Source: Gordonibacter sp034932485 (GTDB lineage Bacteria; Actinomycetota; Coriobacteriia; Coriobacteriales; Eggerthellaceae). From it: DNA of 64,000 nt. The notes under the pieces were generated by a model, which saw only the letters and a list, made by a program, of their open reading frames with translations, had not been told where the DNA came from and did no database searches. Position numbers and translations under genes: made by a program. Location of the stretch: NCBI GenBank assembly GCA_034932485.1, contig JAYFOQ010000034.1, forward strand, positions 26,246-90,245. The letters are read 5' to 3'. Below, in pieces: positions 1-7,881 of this stretch. The stretch's first letter is position 1. Each line of letters begins with the position of its first letter.

Positions 1-1
1 T

Positions 2-679
2 AGATGCGCATTTAAAGAAGAAGGAAAGAGCGCCTATCACAAGCGGAATTTTTTATTTGTGGCAGTATTACTACTTGCCAACGGTTTATTTATTGGCGTT
101 GTTACTGTCTTAAGGATACTGGGAGAAGTATCCAATGTAGAGTCTCCTGTGTTGGTGGTACCTACGTTTGCTCCAATTAGTAATATCGTACTTTTTGTGG
201 CGTTATGTGTGGCTACCGGAATATTTGAAGAAGGCTTCTTCCGCGGTGTTCTTTCTTGCGGGTTTACTGACGCTTTACGTATGGAGGGTAAGGAAAACTT
301 TGCGCTTCTAGGGGCCATTGTGTCGGCTTTTATATTTGGTTTTCTGCATGTAACAAGTGTTCCTCTTGGTATATCTCTTAATGAAGTGATGATTATGCAG
401 CTTATTATGAAAACCATACAAGCCACTTTCTTCGGATTTATTATGTTAGCAGTGCTTTTTCGTACTGGCAATTTATGGATGGTAGCGACTTTGCACGCGG
501 GGTTTAATATTCTTTCTATGGGTCCTGCATTTGTAGTTACGGGAATGATACCCTCAACGTATATTACAGGTGACCCAATCGACCTTGTGGTACTCATAGT
601 AAGTGCCCTTCTCCTTGTCCCCCCCGTAGTTTATGCTTGGCGAATTCTTGTACGGTTGGCGCCTCTACGCGAACACTAG
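2..679 (+). CDS. CPBP family intramembrane protease (5' end outside window)
   Basis: This is a membrane-embedded metalloprotease-like protein of the CPBP (CAAX protease and bacteriocin-processing) family. The three family motifs are present: EExxxR (EEGFFR), FxxxH (FGFLH) and HxxxN (HAGFN), set in hydrophobic helices. The reading frame is open to base 2 without an in-frame ATG. The first usable start, GTG at 59, would fall inside a transmembrane helix, so the true start lies upstream of the window. The substrate is unknown; family members process peptides or prenylated proteins, or contribute to bacteriocin immunity. The family call is firm and the role is open. Confidence 0.8.
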   Translation, partial: RCAFKEEGKSAYHKRNFLFVAVLLLANGLFIGVVTVLRILGEVSNVESPVLVVPTFAPISNIVLFVALCVATGIFEEGFFRGVLSCGFTDALRMEGKENFALLGAIVSAFIFGFLHVTSVPLGISLNEVMIMQLIMKTIQATFFGFIMLAVLFRTGNLWMVATLHAGFNILSMGPAFVVTGMIPSTYITGDPIDLVVLIVSALLLVPPVVYAWRILVRLAPLREH

Positions 680-779
680 CCCACGTACATTCTGTGTCGC
701 TACCCTGTGTGGAGGGATCATTGTGTGGCGACGTGGTAGTATACTGCCTCGGAAAACGATCACGACCATGCGGGGAGCG

Positions 780-1361
780 ATGAACCGAACTGAAGCGTTG
801 CGTATCTTGGGCTTGGACGATGAGGCTACGTCCGAGGATATCAAGATAGCGTACAAGGAGACGGTGCAAATTTTGCATCCTGACCGTTTTGCGTCAAATA
901 AAAAGCTTCAGGACCGGGCCACCGAGCAGTTTAAGAACTTGCAGGAAGCTTATGAATACCTTACTAGTGGCAAGGGTGCTCGTAACGGAGCATCACGTGC
1001 CGCAACGTCGGGTACTTCTCGTGCGTCCTCTCGGAGTTATTCTGCGGCAAGTCAAGTGGAAGCTCGTATCGCTGGAATACAAGCAGCACGTACTCAGTTG
1101 GTGAAACAACGCGACGTATCTATGGATGAGCGCCGTAATGCTATTGCAATGACAGCCATTGGTGCCATTATTGCGTTGCTTGCTGGAAGACGTCCTTTTG
1201 GCATCCTGGGTTTTATTGCAGGTATTGCCGGTGCTGCTACAGTATGGGGTATTATCCAAGTCGTTTCTTCTCAACGTAGCATCGGGATACTGAATGAGCA
1301 TATTGCCGAACTGAACGCTGAGCAGCGTCGGTTGACTGATGAGTTAGAAGATTTGGAGTGA
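780..1361 (+). CDS. J-domain membrane protein
   Basis: The first 65 residues or so form a DnaJ J-domain with the diagnostic HPD tripeptide (LHPDRF), expected to stimulate the ATPase of a DnaK partner. A Ser/Ala/Arg-rich linker follows, then two closely spaced hydrophobic segments and a C-terminal acidic coiled-coil-like helix. It lacks the Gly/Phe region, zinc fingers and substrate domains of DnaJ itself, so it is a specialised co-chaperone probably tethered to the membrane. ATG at 780 starts the J-domain cleanly, and ATG at 768 is a possible alternative. The client is unknown. It lies between the CPBP protease and typA on the same strand. Confidence 0.7.
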   Translation: MNRTEALRILGLDDEATSEDIKIAYKETVQILHPDRFASNKKLQDRATEQFKNLQEAYEYLTSGKGARNGASRAATSGTSRASSRSYSAASQVEARIAGIQAARTQLVKQRDVSMDERRNAIAMTAIGAIIALLAGRRPFGILGFIAGIAGAATVWGIIQVVSSQRSIGILNEHIAELNAEQRRLTDELEDLE

Positions 1362-1513
1362 CCGCATTTCAGCACCACAACCGGTAGCCTTTCCGCTTAT
1401 GAACGGATAAAGTAACGGTTATTTTCCGGATTCGCCGGAAGGGGGTAAAGAATATCACCCTCTACCTATTATCGGCAAGCAAGAACAGACAAAGAGAATC
1501 AGAAAGAAGTCGT

Positions 1514-3325
1514 ATGAAACAAGAGAGCATCCGTAACGTCGCTATTATCGCGCACGTTGATCACGGTAAAACTACGATGGTTGATCGCCTACTGTATTCC
1601 AGTGGAGTATTCCGTGAGAACCAGCAGGTAGAGGAGCGTGTTCTAGACAGCAATGATCAGGAACGCGAACGTGGCATTACTATCCTGTCAAAAAATATTT
1701 CCGTTACCTATAACGATGTAAAAATTAATGTTATTGATACGCCGGGCCATGCCGACTTTGGTGGCGAGGTGGAGCGCGTGTTAAATATGGCTGACGGTGC
1801 TCTACTTATTGTCGATGCTTTTGAGGGACCTATGCCCCAAACTCGCTTTGTTCTCAAGCACGCGTTGGCTCAGGGTATGCGCATTGTTGTAGTTGTTAAT
1901 AAGATTGACCGACCGGGTGCCCGTCCCGAAGAAGTGGTCGATGAGGTATTTGACCTTATGGTTGAGCTAGAGGCTACGGATTCTCAGTTAGATTTTCCGG
2001 TAATTTACGCTTCTGCTATGAATGGTTATGCCCGCTTCGCGCCTGATGACGAGAACATGAATATGATTCCGTTGCTCGAGACTATTCTCAATGAGGTGCC
2101 AGCTCCCGATTGTGAGCCGAATGGCCCCGTGGCACTTCAGATATGTACTGTAGACCACTCTAGCTTTGTTGGTCGTATTGGCGTGGGACGTTTGTATTCG
2201 GGCACCATCCACAAAGGTGAACAAGCTCTTGTTATTAAGAATGATGGAACCCGCTATAACACCACTATTAAAGAGGTGTTTACGTTTGAGGAATTAGGCA
2301 AGAAGAAGCAACAGGAAGTACACGCAGGCGACATTGTGGCTGTAGTGGGCGTTGATGATGCCGATATCGGCGATATGGTTACCAGCCGCGAGAACCCCGT
2401 GCGCCTTGATCCTATTCAAGTTGAAGAGCCTACGATGGCTATCGTGTTTGAGGCCTCCACAAGTCCTCTTGTTGGCCGCGAGGGTGATATTGTGGGCGCT
2501 CGCCAGCTTAAAGAGCGTCTTATGCGCGAGGCAGAGAGTAATATTTCTATGCGCATTCAGGAGCTTGAGGATAAATCAGGCGTTGAAGTTGCTGGTCGTG
2601 GCGTACTTCATCTCTCTGTGTTGATGGAGACTATGCGCCGTGAGGGTTTTGAATTCCAGGTAGGACGCCCACGCGTTATTATCAAAAAGGATGATAACGG
2701 CAATAAGCTTGAGCCTATCGAGGAAGCGACGGTGGATGTACCTAGCGAGTATGCAGGTAAGGCTATCGAAGTGTTCGGCAGCGCTGGTGGCGAGATGACC
2801 GATATGTTCCAGCGTGGTGAATCTACCCACGTAGTGTTTAAAATTCCTTCGCGTGGCACGATGGGTCTACGTACTCGTCTCCTCAATGTAACGCGTGGAG
2901 AGGCTGTTATGTTCCATCACTTTAGCGAGTACGGTCCATTCCGTGGCGATTTCGGAGGTCGCAAGAATGGTTCAATGATTGCTATGGCCACGGAAAAAAG
3001 TGTCGCTTATGCGCTCGATGCACTTCAGCAGCGTGGCCGCTTGTTTGTTTCCCCTGGCGAAGAATGTTATGAAGGCATGCTTGTGGGTGAGTCGGCTAAG
3101 GAAGGCGATATGGTAGTTAACGTGGCCAAGTCGAAACAGTTGGGCAACCAGCGCTCGTCTGGTGCCGATAAAGCCATTCAGTTGGTCCCTCCCGTTACCT
3201 TTACGCTCGAGGAAGCTCTCGAATACATTGAAGACGATGAACTGGTAGAGGTAACGCCGCAAAATATTCGTTTGCGCAAGCGTATACTCTCGTCCGTCGA
3301 ACGTAAAAAGGCAAATAAAAATTAA
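1514..3325 (+). CDS. typA: Translational GTPase TypA/BipA
   Basis: This is a ribosome-binding GTPase of the elongation factor family, needed for ribosome assembly or stress adaptation. The G-domain motifs are all visible: AHVDHGKTT (G1), RGITI (G2), DTPGHADFGGE (G3) and NKID (G4). Domain II, the EF-G-like domains and the TypA-specific C-terminal domain follow, and 603 residues is a normal family length. ATG at 1514 directly precedes the conserved N-terminus, with a weak AGAAAG-like ribosome site. A strong terminator follows at 3331, so the gene is probably the end of its transcript. Confidence 0.97.
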   Translation: MKQESIRNVAIIAHVDHGKTTMVDRLLYSSGVFRENQQVEERVLDSNDQERERGITILSKNISVTYNDVKINVIDTPGHADFGGEVERVLNMADGALLIVDAFEGPMPQTRFVLKHALAQGMRIVVVVNKIDRPGARPEEVVDEVFDLMVELEATDSQLDFPVIYASAMNGYARFAPDDENMNMIPLLETILNEVPAPDCEPNGPVALQICTVDHSSFVGRIGVGRLYSGTIHKGEQALVIKNDGTRYNTTIKEVFTFEELGKKKQQEVHAGDIVAVVGVDDADIGDMVTSRENPVRLDPIQVEEPTMAIVFEASTSPLVGREGDIVGARQLKERLMREAESNISMRIQELEDKSGVEVAGRGVLHLSVLMETMRREGFEFQVGRPRVIIKKDDNGNKLEPIEEATVDVPSEYAGKAIEVFGSAGGEMTDMFQRGESTHVVFKIPSRGTMGLRTRLLNVTRGEAVMFHHFSEYGPFRGDFGGRKNGSMIAMATEKSVAYALDALQQRGRLFVSPGEECYEGMLVGESAKEGDMVVNVAKSKQLGNQRSSGADKAIQLVPPVTFTLEEALEYIEDDELVEVTPQNIRLRKRILSSVERKKANKN

Positions 3326-3330
3326 GTGCG

Positions 3331-3361
3331 AGCCGCCGGTTGAAGAGCCGGCGGCTTTTTT
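3331..3361 (+). terminator. Rho-independent terminator after typA
   Basis: A perfect 9-bp stem AGCCGCCGG/CCGGCGGCT with an 8-nt loop is followed by a run of T. Confidence 0.9.
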
Positions 3362-3525
3362 ATGAGCCCATTACGCATCTCTCAATACGTTCGGGGTTCA
3401 TGAATCGAAAGTGGGCTTATTGTGCATCGTGTCAGCCTCATTTGGTGGGTGTGCGAGAATACAGCGCATAGTAACGTATTCATGTTTGGCAGTACTTGAG
3501 CCGGCATGTTCGAGGGAAGGGTTCT

Positions 3526-4758
3526 ATGAAGACTGCGAACATCATAAAAGCCGTATGCGTTGCGAGCTTAGCTGCAACGTGTGTTTGGAGCCTAGCTGGC
3601 TGTACGTCAGCTGGTACTTCCAGTTCCACAACGGGCGGCATTGCGGCTACGGTCAATGGATCTGAAGTAGCCGAGGATGACGTAACGGCTATGATCGAAA
3701 GTATCCGCAGCCAAATGGGCGCGGAAACCGAAGACGCTTGGGGCAAATGGCTTGCTGAAAATAGTATGACCCCCATTTCGGTGCGTGAGGAGATGATCGA
3801 CTCGTTTGCCCAACAAGAGCTGATTAAGCAAGGGGCTAAGGAGAAGAATATTACAGTCGACGGATCAGAAGTTGATGCCATCATTAGTAGCACAAAGGCT
3901 CAGTTCGATAACGATGATGAGAAGTGGAAGGCGGCTCTTTCTCAGGCTGGTTACACGGAAGATAAGTATCGTGAGATGATAGAAAATCAGCTTATTCAGA
4001 AGAAATTTTCTGAGAGTTTTGCCTCCGATGAGGAGCCTAGCCAAGAAGACTTACTGCAGTACTCCCAGATGTATGCCTCTGCTTACGATGGCGCAAAACG
4101 ATCGTCTCATATCCTGTTCGAAACCGGTGATGAATCAACTGCTCAAAACGTACTTGACCAAATCAACGCCGGTCAGCTTGACTTTGCTGAAGCTGCAAAA
4201 CAATATTCTAAGGATGGCAGCGCCAGTAAGGGTGGCGATGTTGGTTGGGATAAGATGAGCCAATTTGTTACTGAATATACCGATGCACTTAATGGTTTAC
4301 AAAAAGACCAGGTAAGCGGTTTGGTAACCAGTAAGTATGGTATTCATATTATTAAGTGTACCGACGTATTTAATGCCCCCAAGGAGAAGAGTGCTGACGG
4401 TACTGAAACGGTGAAGATCACGAGTATTGATCAGATACCAGCCGAGTTCTTGACCACTATTAAGTCGTCGCTGAAGCAACAAAAGCAGAGCGAAGCATTT
4501 AAGGCTTGGCTTGCTGAATATAAGGAAAAAGCTGATATTAAAATCAACGAGATGCCAGCGGGTCTTCCCTATGCGGTAGATATGTCTAAGTATCCAGCAC
4601 CCACTAATACGGAGGGATCTGGAACGGCTACGACAGATGGCACCAACCAAGGCACGACGGAAAATAATCAGAGTAATGCGAGTGGCGATGCTTCTACCAA
4701 TCAACCGACAGAGGGCAGTAATTCAGGATCTCAACAACCTTCCGAAGCTGCAAATTAG
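3526..4758 (+). CDS. Parvulin-type peptidyl-prolyl isomerase lipoprotein (PrsA/SurA-like)
   Basis: This is an extracytoplasmic foldase. ATG at 3526 has a good ribosome site (GAGGGAAGG), and the product opens with a signal peptide ending in the lipobox LAGC, so it should be lipid-anchored on the outer face of the membrane. Residues about 35-160 resemble the SurA N-terminal chaperone domain. The PpiC rotamase domain follows, with features such as SSHILF, a GGDVGW segment and YGIHIIK. The last 50 or so residues are a Thr/Asn/Ser/Gly-rich low-complexity tail, probably a wall-spanning linker. An upstream in-frame ATG at 3496 lacks a ribosome site. In monoderms such proteins fold secreted proteins; the large adhesin and pilins encoded nearby are possible clients by inference. 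Confidence 0.88.
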   Translation: MKTANIIKAVCVASLAATCVWSLAGCTSAGTSSSTTGGIAATVNGSEVAEDDVTAMIESIRSQMGAETEDAWGKWLAENSMTPISVREEMIDSFAQQELIKQGAKEKNITVDGSEVDAIISSTKAQFDNDDEKWKAALSQAGYTEDKYREMIENQLIQKKFSESFASDEEPSQEDLLQYSQMYASAYDGAKRSSHILFETGDESTAQNVLDQINAGQLDFAEAAKQYSKDGSASKGGDVGWDKMSQFVTEYTDALNGLQKDQVSGLVTSKYGIHIIKCTDVFNAPKEKSADGTETVKITSIDQIPAEFLTTIKSSLKQQKQSEAFKAWLAEYKEKADIKINEMPAGLPYAVDMSKYPAPTNTEGSGTATTDGTNQGTTENNQSNASGDASTNQPTEGSNSGSQQPSEAAN

Positions 4759-4795
4759 GTTAACGCAAAAGTTTTTTGTTTTGAAGTAAGGAGAA

Positions 4796-4830
4796 AGATG
4801 CTCATGGAATATTCTGTGGGCATCTTTTTT
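4796..4830 (+). terminator. Terminator after the parvulin gene
   Basis: A 12-bp stem with a few G-T pairs (4796-4807 with 4814-4825) closes a 6-nt AATATT loop and is followed by six T. Confidence 0.9.
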
Positions 4831-4844
4831 GCATCATGATCTTC

Positions 4845-4873
4845 TTGTGACGGTAGTTGAGCTGTTGTATACT
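4845..4873 (+). promoter_or_regulatory. Promoter of the tRNA-Ser gene
   Basis: TTGTGA at 4845-4850 and TATACT at 4868-4873 are separated by exactly 17 bases, about 54 bases before the tRNA. Confidence 0.75.
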
Positions 4874-4926
4874 ACGTAGCTGCTGCATGAGCGCTTCTGA
4901 TACGAGCATGCTGCTTTTAGTGAAGC

Positions 4927-5018
<92 letters not shown>

Positions 5019-5132
5019 GAAGAACCACGCGTTTTAACGCGAGATTATAAAGACGAAATTGCTTTATCCGGCGGGTATTATTCGTCGAAGCCTCAAAGGC
5101 CGCATAGGAAACCGAAGCGGTCTACCCCACGC

Positions 5133-5225
5133 GGAGGGGTGGCAGAGTGGTTGAATGCGGCGGTCTCGAAAACCGTTTTACCCGTAACCCGGGTAACGAG
5201 GGTTCGAATCCCTCCTCCTCCGCCA
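5133..5225 (+). tRNA. tRNA-Ser (CGA)
   Basis: The acceptor GGAGGGG pairs with CTCCTCC (one G-T), with discriminator G and encoded CCA. The anticodon loop CTCGAAA gives CGA. The long variable arm (TTTTACCCGTAACCCGGGTAA region) marks it as serine. It lies 114 bases after tRNA-Ser(GGA), probably on the same transcript. Confidence 0.95.
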
Positions 5226-5236
5226 GTTAATTTTTC

Positions 5237-5258
5237 GGCGCCGTTAGGCGCTTTTTTT
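5237..5258 (+). terminator. Terminator after the tRNA-Ser pair
   Basis: GCGCC, a GTTA loop and GGCGC are followed by seven T. Confidence 0.85.
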
Positions 5259-5398
5259 GTTGCCTGGCTCTCTGTCGGTTGGTCTACGGTTTCGGGGCAG
5301 CTGTTGGCTTGCGGTACTGCCCGTACTATCATGTTCGTAGCTTCTACGCTTATGCCGCGTTTCTGCGGCCGATTCGTCCAAGAATGGGGTTGATAGTT

Positions 5399-5815
5399 AT
5401 GTGGATATGCCCCCGGTGCGACCGCACTTTCAAAAATACCGATCAAGACCACTTCTGCATTGATCTTTCGGAAGTGGACGAGTATATCGCCGAGCAGCCG
5501 AACGAGGTACAACCGCTGCTGCAGAGCGTGCGTTCTACCATACGTGCGGCGGCGCCCGACGCTATAGAGAAGATATCGTGGCGCATGCCCACATTCTGGC
5601 AAGGGGAGAACCTCGTCCACTTCGCTGCGTTCAAGAAGCATATAGGCATTTACCCCGGTTCTGAGGCTATGATGTCGTTTGCCGATCGCCTCAAAGGCTA
5701 CAAGACCAGTAAAGGTGCCTTACAACTTCCCCTCAATAAACCGCTCGACCTTGAATTGGTGGGCGACCTAACGCGCTGGCGCGTTCGCCAAGTGGAGGAG
5801 AGGGCCCGGTCGTAA
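5399..5815 (+). CDS. DUF1801 family protein with an N-terminal zinc-finger-like CPRC motif
   Basis: This 138-residue cytosolic protein has the YdhG/DUF1801 core: EAAPDAxEKISWRMPTFW-type segment, then HFAAFKKHIGIYPG and a SKGALQLP motif. The family is widespread and uncharacterised biochemically. Before it sits a short MWICPRCDRTF segment that may bind a metal together with later Cys/His residues (HFC). ATG at 5399 starts this segment; ATG at 5384 is an alternative. The gene is isolated between the tRNAs and kdp, and its base composition resembles the G+C-rich kdp block rather than the genes before it. Confidence 0.75.
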   Translation: MWICPRCDRTFKNTDQDHFCIDLSEVDEYIAEQPNEVQPLLQSVRSTIRAAAPDAIEKISWRMPTFWQGENLVHFAAFKKHIGIYPGSEAMMSFADRLKGYKTSKGALQLPLNKPLDLELVGDLTRWRVRQVEERARS

Positions 5816-5855
5816 CGCGCTTGCGCCCTTTTTCGACGGCGTCGTCACGCCTGCA

Positions 5856-5891
5856 TTAATCTCATCTTAATACCCCTCGGGGCACCTTAAC
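5856..5891 (+). promoter_or_regulatory. Candidate KdpE-type operator
   Basis: Three TTAA(T/C) half-sites occur at 5856, 5867 and 5887, the first two 11 bp apart, about one helical turn as preferred by OmpR-family regulators such as KdpE. It lies some 110 bases before kdpF. No kdpDE genes are in the window, so this rests on spacing alone. Confidence 0.3.
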
Positions 5892-5997
5892 AGTGTCCTT
5901 ATTCGTTTCCCCGTATTCTCTAAGACGTTTTATCGGATACGTCTGCCCGCGCGCCCATCGAGGGTCGCGGGCGCTCAGAGAACAAGGAAGGAAACTG

Positions 5998-6087
5998 ATG
6001 GAACTCGTAACCGGCCTAGTCGGGGGATTGAGCGTGGCAGTGACGCTCTATCTTTTCTACATCCTGCTCAAGGGAGGTGATGAGTAA
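5998..6087 (+). CDS. kdpF: K(+)-transporting ATPase small subunit KdpF
   Basis: This 29-residue single-helix membrane peptide stabilises the KdpFABC complex. ATG at 5998 has an AAGGAAGGA ribosome site, a hydrophobic helix (about residues 4-24) and a charged tail GGDE. Its stop codon overlaps the kdpA start as TAATG, which is the normal operon position. The small size explains why automatic annotation often misses it. Confidence 0.9.
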   Translation: MELVTGLVGGLSVAVTLYLFYILLKGGDE

Positions 6088-7865
6088 TGACGGAAGAGTT
6101 GTTCGAATACGCGGCGTATATGGCTCTGCTTATTGCGCTCGCGTTGCCGCTGTCTGGTTACCTCAATAAAGTCATGGCGGGCGAGAAGACTGTATTGTCA
6201 CGTGTGCTCGTGCCTGTCGAGAATTTCATCTACCGCGGTGTGCGCATCGATAAGAACGAGGGCATGAACTGGAAGCGCTACCTGGTGAACGCGCTGGTGT
6301 TCTCGGTTGTGTCGTTCGTTGGCCTGTTCGCTATTCTGATGCTGCAAGGCATCCTGCCGTTCAACCCCGAAGGCTTGCCGGGTCTTTCCTGGCACCTCGC
6401 GTTCAATACAGCGGCGAGTTTCGTGTCGAACACGAACTGGCAGTCTTACAGCGGCGAATCGGCGCTCAGTTATTTCTCTCAGGCCCTCGGCCTGACGGTG
6501 CAGAATTTCGTGACGCCCGCTGTGGGCATGGCAGTGCTGTTCGCGCTGTTCCGTGGCATTGTCAGCGAGGGAAAGATGAGCTTGGGCAACTTCTGGACGG
6601 ATGTGACGCGTGCCGTGCTGTTCGTGCTGCTGCCGTTATCGCTCGTGATGGCTATCGTCGATGTAGCGCAAGGCTCGCCCCAGAATCTGAACGATTACGA
6701 TACGGTCGAGCTGCTTGAGCCTGTGGGTATTGATGCAAACGGCAACGTGATTGATGCCGATGACCCTGCGGCGGTACAGACGGTCATGCAGGGGGCTATT
6801 CCCCTCGGGCCCCAAGCCAGCCAGGTTGCCATCAAGCAGCTGGGAACGAACGGCGGCGGCTATAACGGCGTGAACTCGGCAAGTCCGCTTGAGAATCCCA
6901 CTCCGCTGACGAACCTCATCCAGTGCATATCGCTGCTGCTCATTCCCATGGCTCTTGTATTCAGCTTCGGCCGCTTCGTGGGCGACCGCCGTCAAGGACG
7001 CGCCCTGTTCGCCGCGATGTTCGCCCTGCTCTTGGTGGGCCTGGTGGTTATCGGGTTCTTCGAACTGGCGGGAACGCCGCAACTGGCGCAGGATGGTGCC
7101 GTCTACATGGGTATGACCGACCAGTCGGGCGGCAACATGGAGGGCAAAGAGACGCGCCTGGGCGTAACCGACTCGTCCATCTGGGCTGCTTTCACCACCT
7201 CGGTGTCGAACGGCTCGGTCAACTCCATGCACGACAGCTTCACTCCCATCGGCGGCATGATCCCCATGATCCTCATGGCCCTGGGCGAGATCGCGTTCGG
7301 CGGCGTGGGTTGCGGCCTGTACTCCATGATCGGTTTCGTCATCCTCACGGTGTTCATCGCGGGGTTGATGGTGGGCCGCACGCCCGAGTACCTGGGGAAG
7401 AAGATCGGCCCCAAGGAGATGCGCATGGCCATTGTTCTGTGCATTACCACGCCGGTGGTCATTTTGATAGGCGCCGGAGTCATGTGCCTCGATCCCGTTA
7501 CCGTGGACAGCCTGAACAACTCAGGTGCACACGGCTTCTCCGAAGTGTTGTACGCGGCCATCTCGGCGGGCGGCAACAACGGCTCGGCGTTCGCGGGTTT
7601 CAATGCCAACACACCGGTAATCAACTCCGTGTTGGGATTGGAGATGCTGGCGAACCGCTTTATTCCCTTAGCGGCTACACTCGTTCTTGCCGGAAGTCTC
7701 TGTAAGCGCAAGAAGGTGGCAACGAGCGCCGGCACGCTTTCTACCAGCAACGCCATGTTCGTGTTCCTGCTTCTTCTGATCATACTGCTGGTTGGTGCTC
7801 TCTCGATGTTCCCAGCATTGGCGTTGGGTCCCATCGCTGAGCAACTCCAGATGGTACTGGGTTAG
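6087..7865 (+). CDS. kdpA: K(+)-transporting ATPase subunit KdpA
   Basis: This is the channel-like, potassium-binding subunit of the high-affinity KdpFABC pump. It has ten or so membrane segments and four selectivity-filter-like regions, e.g. SFVSNTNWQSYSGE, QLGTNGGGYNG and SAGGNNGSAFAG. Its 592 residues fit the family. A strong GGAGGTGA ribosome site lies inside kdpF six bases before the start. The gene is G+C-rich compared with the window. kdpB follows after 16 bases. Confidence 0.97.
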   Translation: MTEELFEYAAYMALLIALALPLSGYLNKVMAGEKTVLSRVLVPVENFIYRGVRIDKNEGMNWKRYLVNALVFSVVSFVGLFAILMLQGILPFNPEGLPGLSWHLAFNTAASFVSNTNWQSYSGESALSYFSQALGLTVQNFVTPAVGMAVLFALFRGIVSEGKMSLGNFWTDVTRAVLFVLLPLSLVMAIVDVAQGSPQNLNDYDTVELLEPVGIDANGNVIDADDPAAVQTVMQGAIPLGPQASQVAIKQLGTNGGGYNGVNSASPLENPTPLTNLIQCISLLLIPMALVFSFGRFVGDRRQGRALFAAMFALLLVGLVVIGFFELAGTPQLAQDGAVYMGMTDQSGGNMEGKETRLGVTDSSIWAAFTTSVSNGSVNSMHDSFTPIGGMIPMILMALGEIAFGGVGCGLYSMIGFVILTVFIAGLMVGRTPEYLGKKIGPKEMRMAIVLCITTPVVILIGAGVMCLDPVTVDSLNNSGAHGFSEVLYAAISAGGNNGSAFAGFNANTPVINSVLGLEMLANRFIPLAATLVLAGSLCKRKKVATSAGTLSTSNAMFVFLLLLIILLVGALSMFPALALGPIAEQLQMVLG

Positions 7866-7881
7866 GTAGGGGGAAGGGAAA

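Noticed and set aside
7103..7834. Long minus-strand frame inside kdpA
   Set aside because: It is a shadow of the G+C-rich kdpA gene, with no ribosome site or motif.
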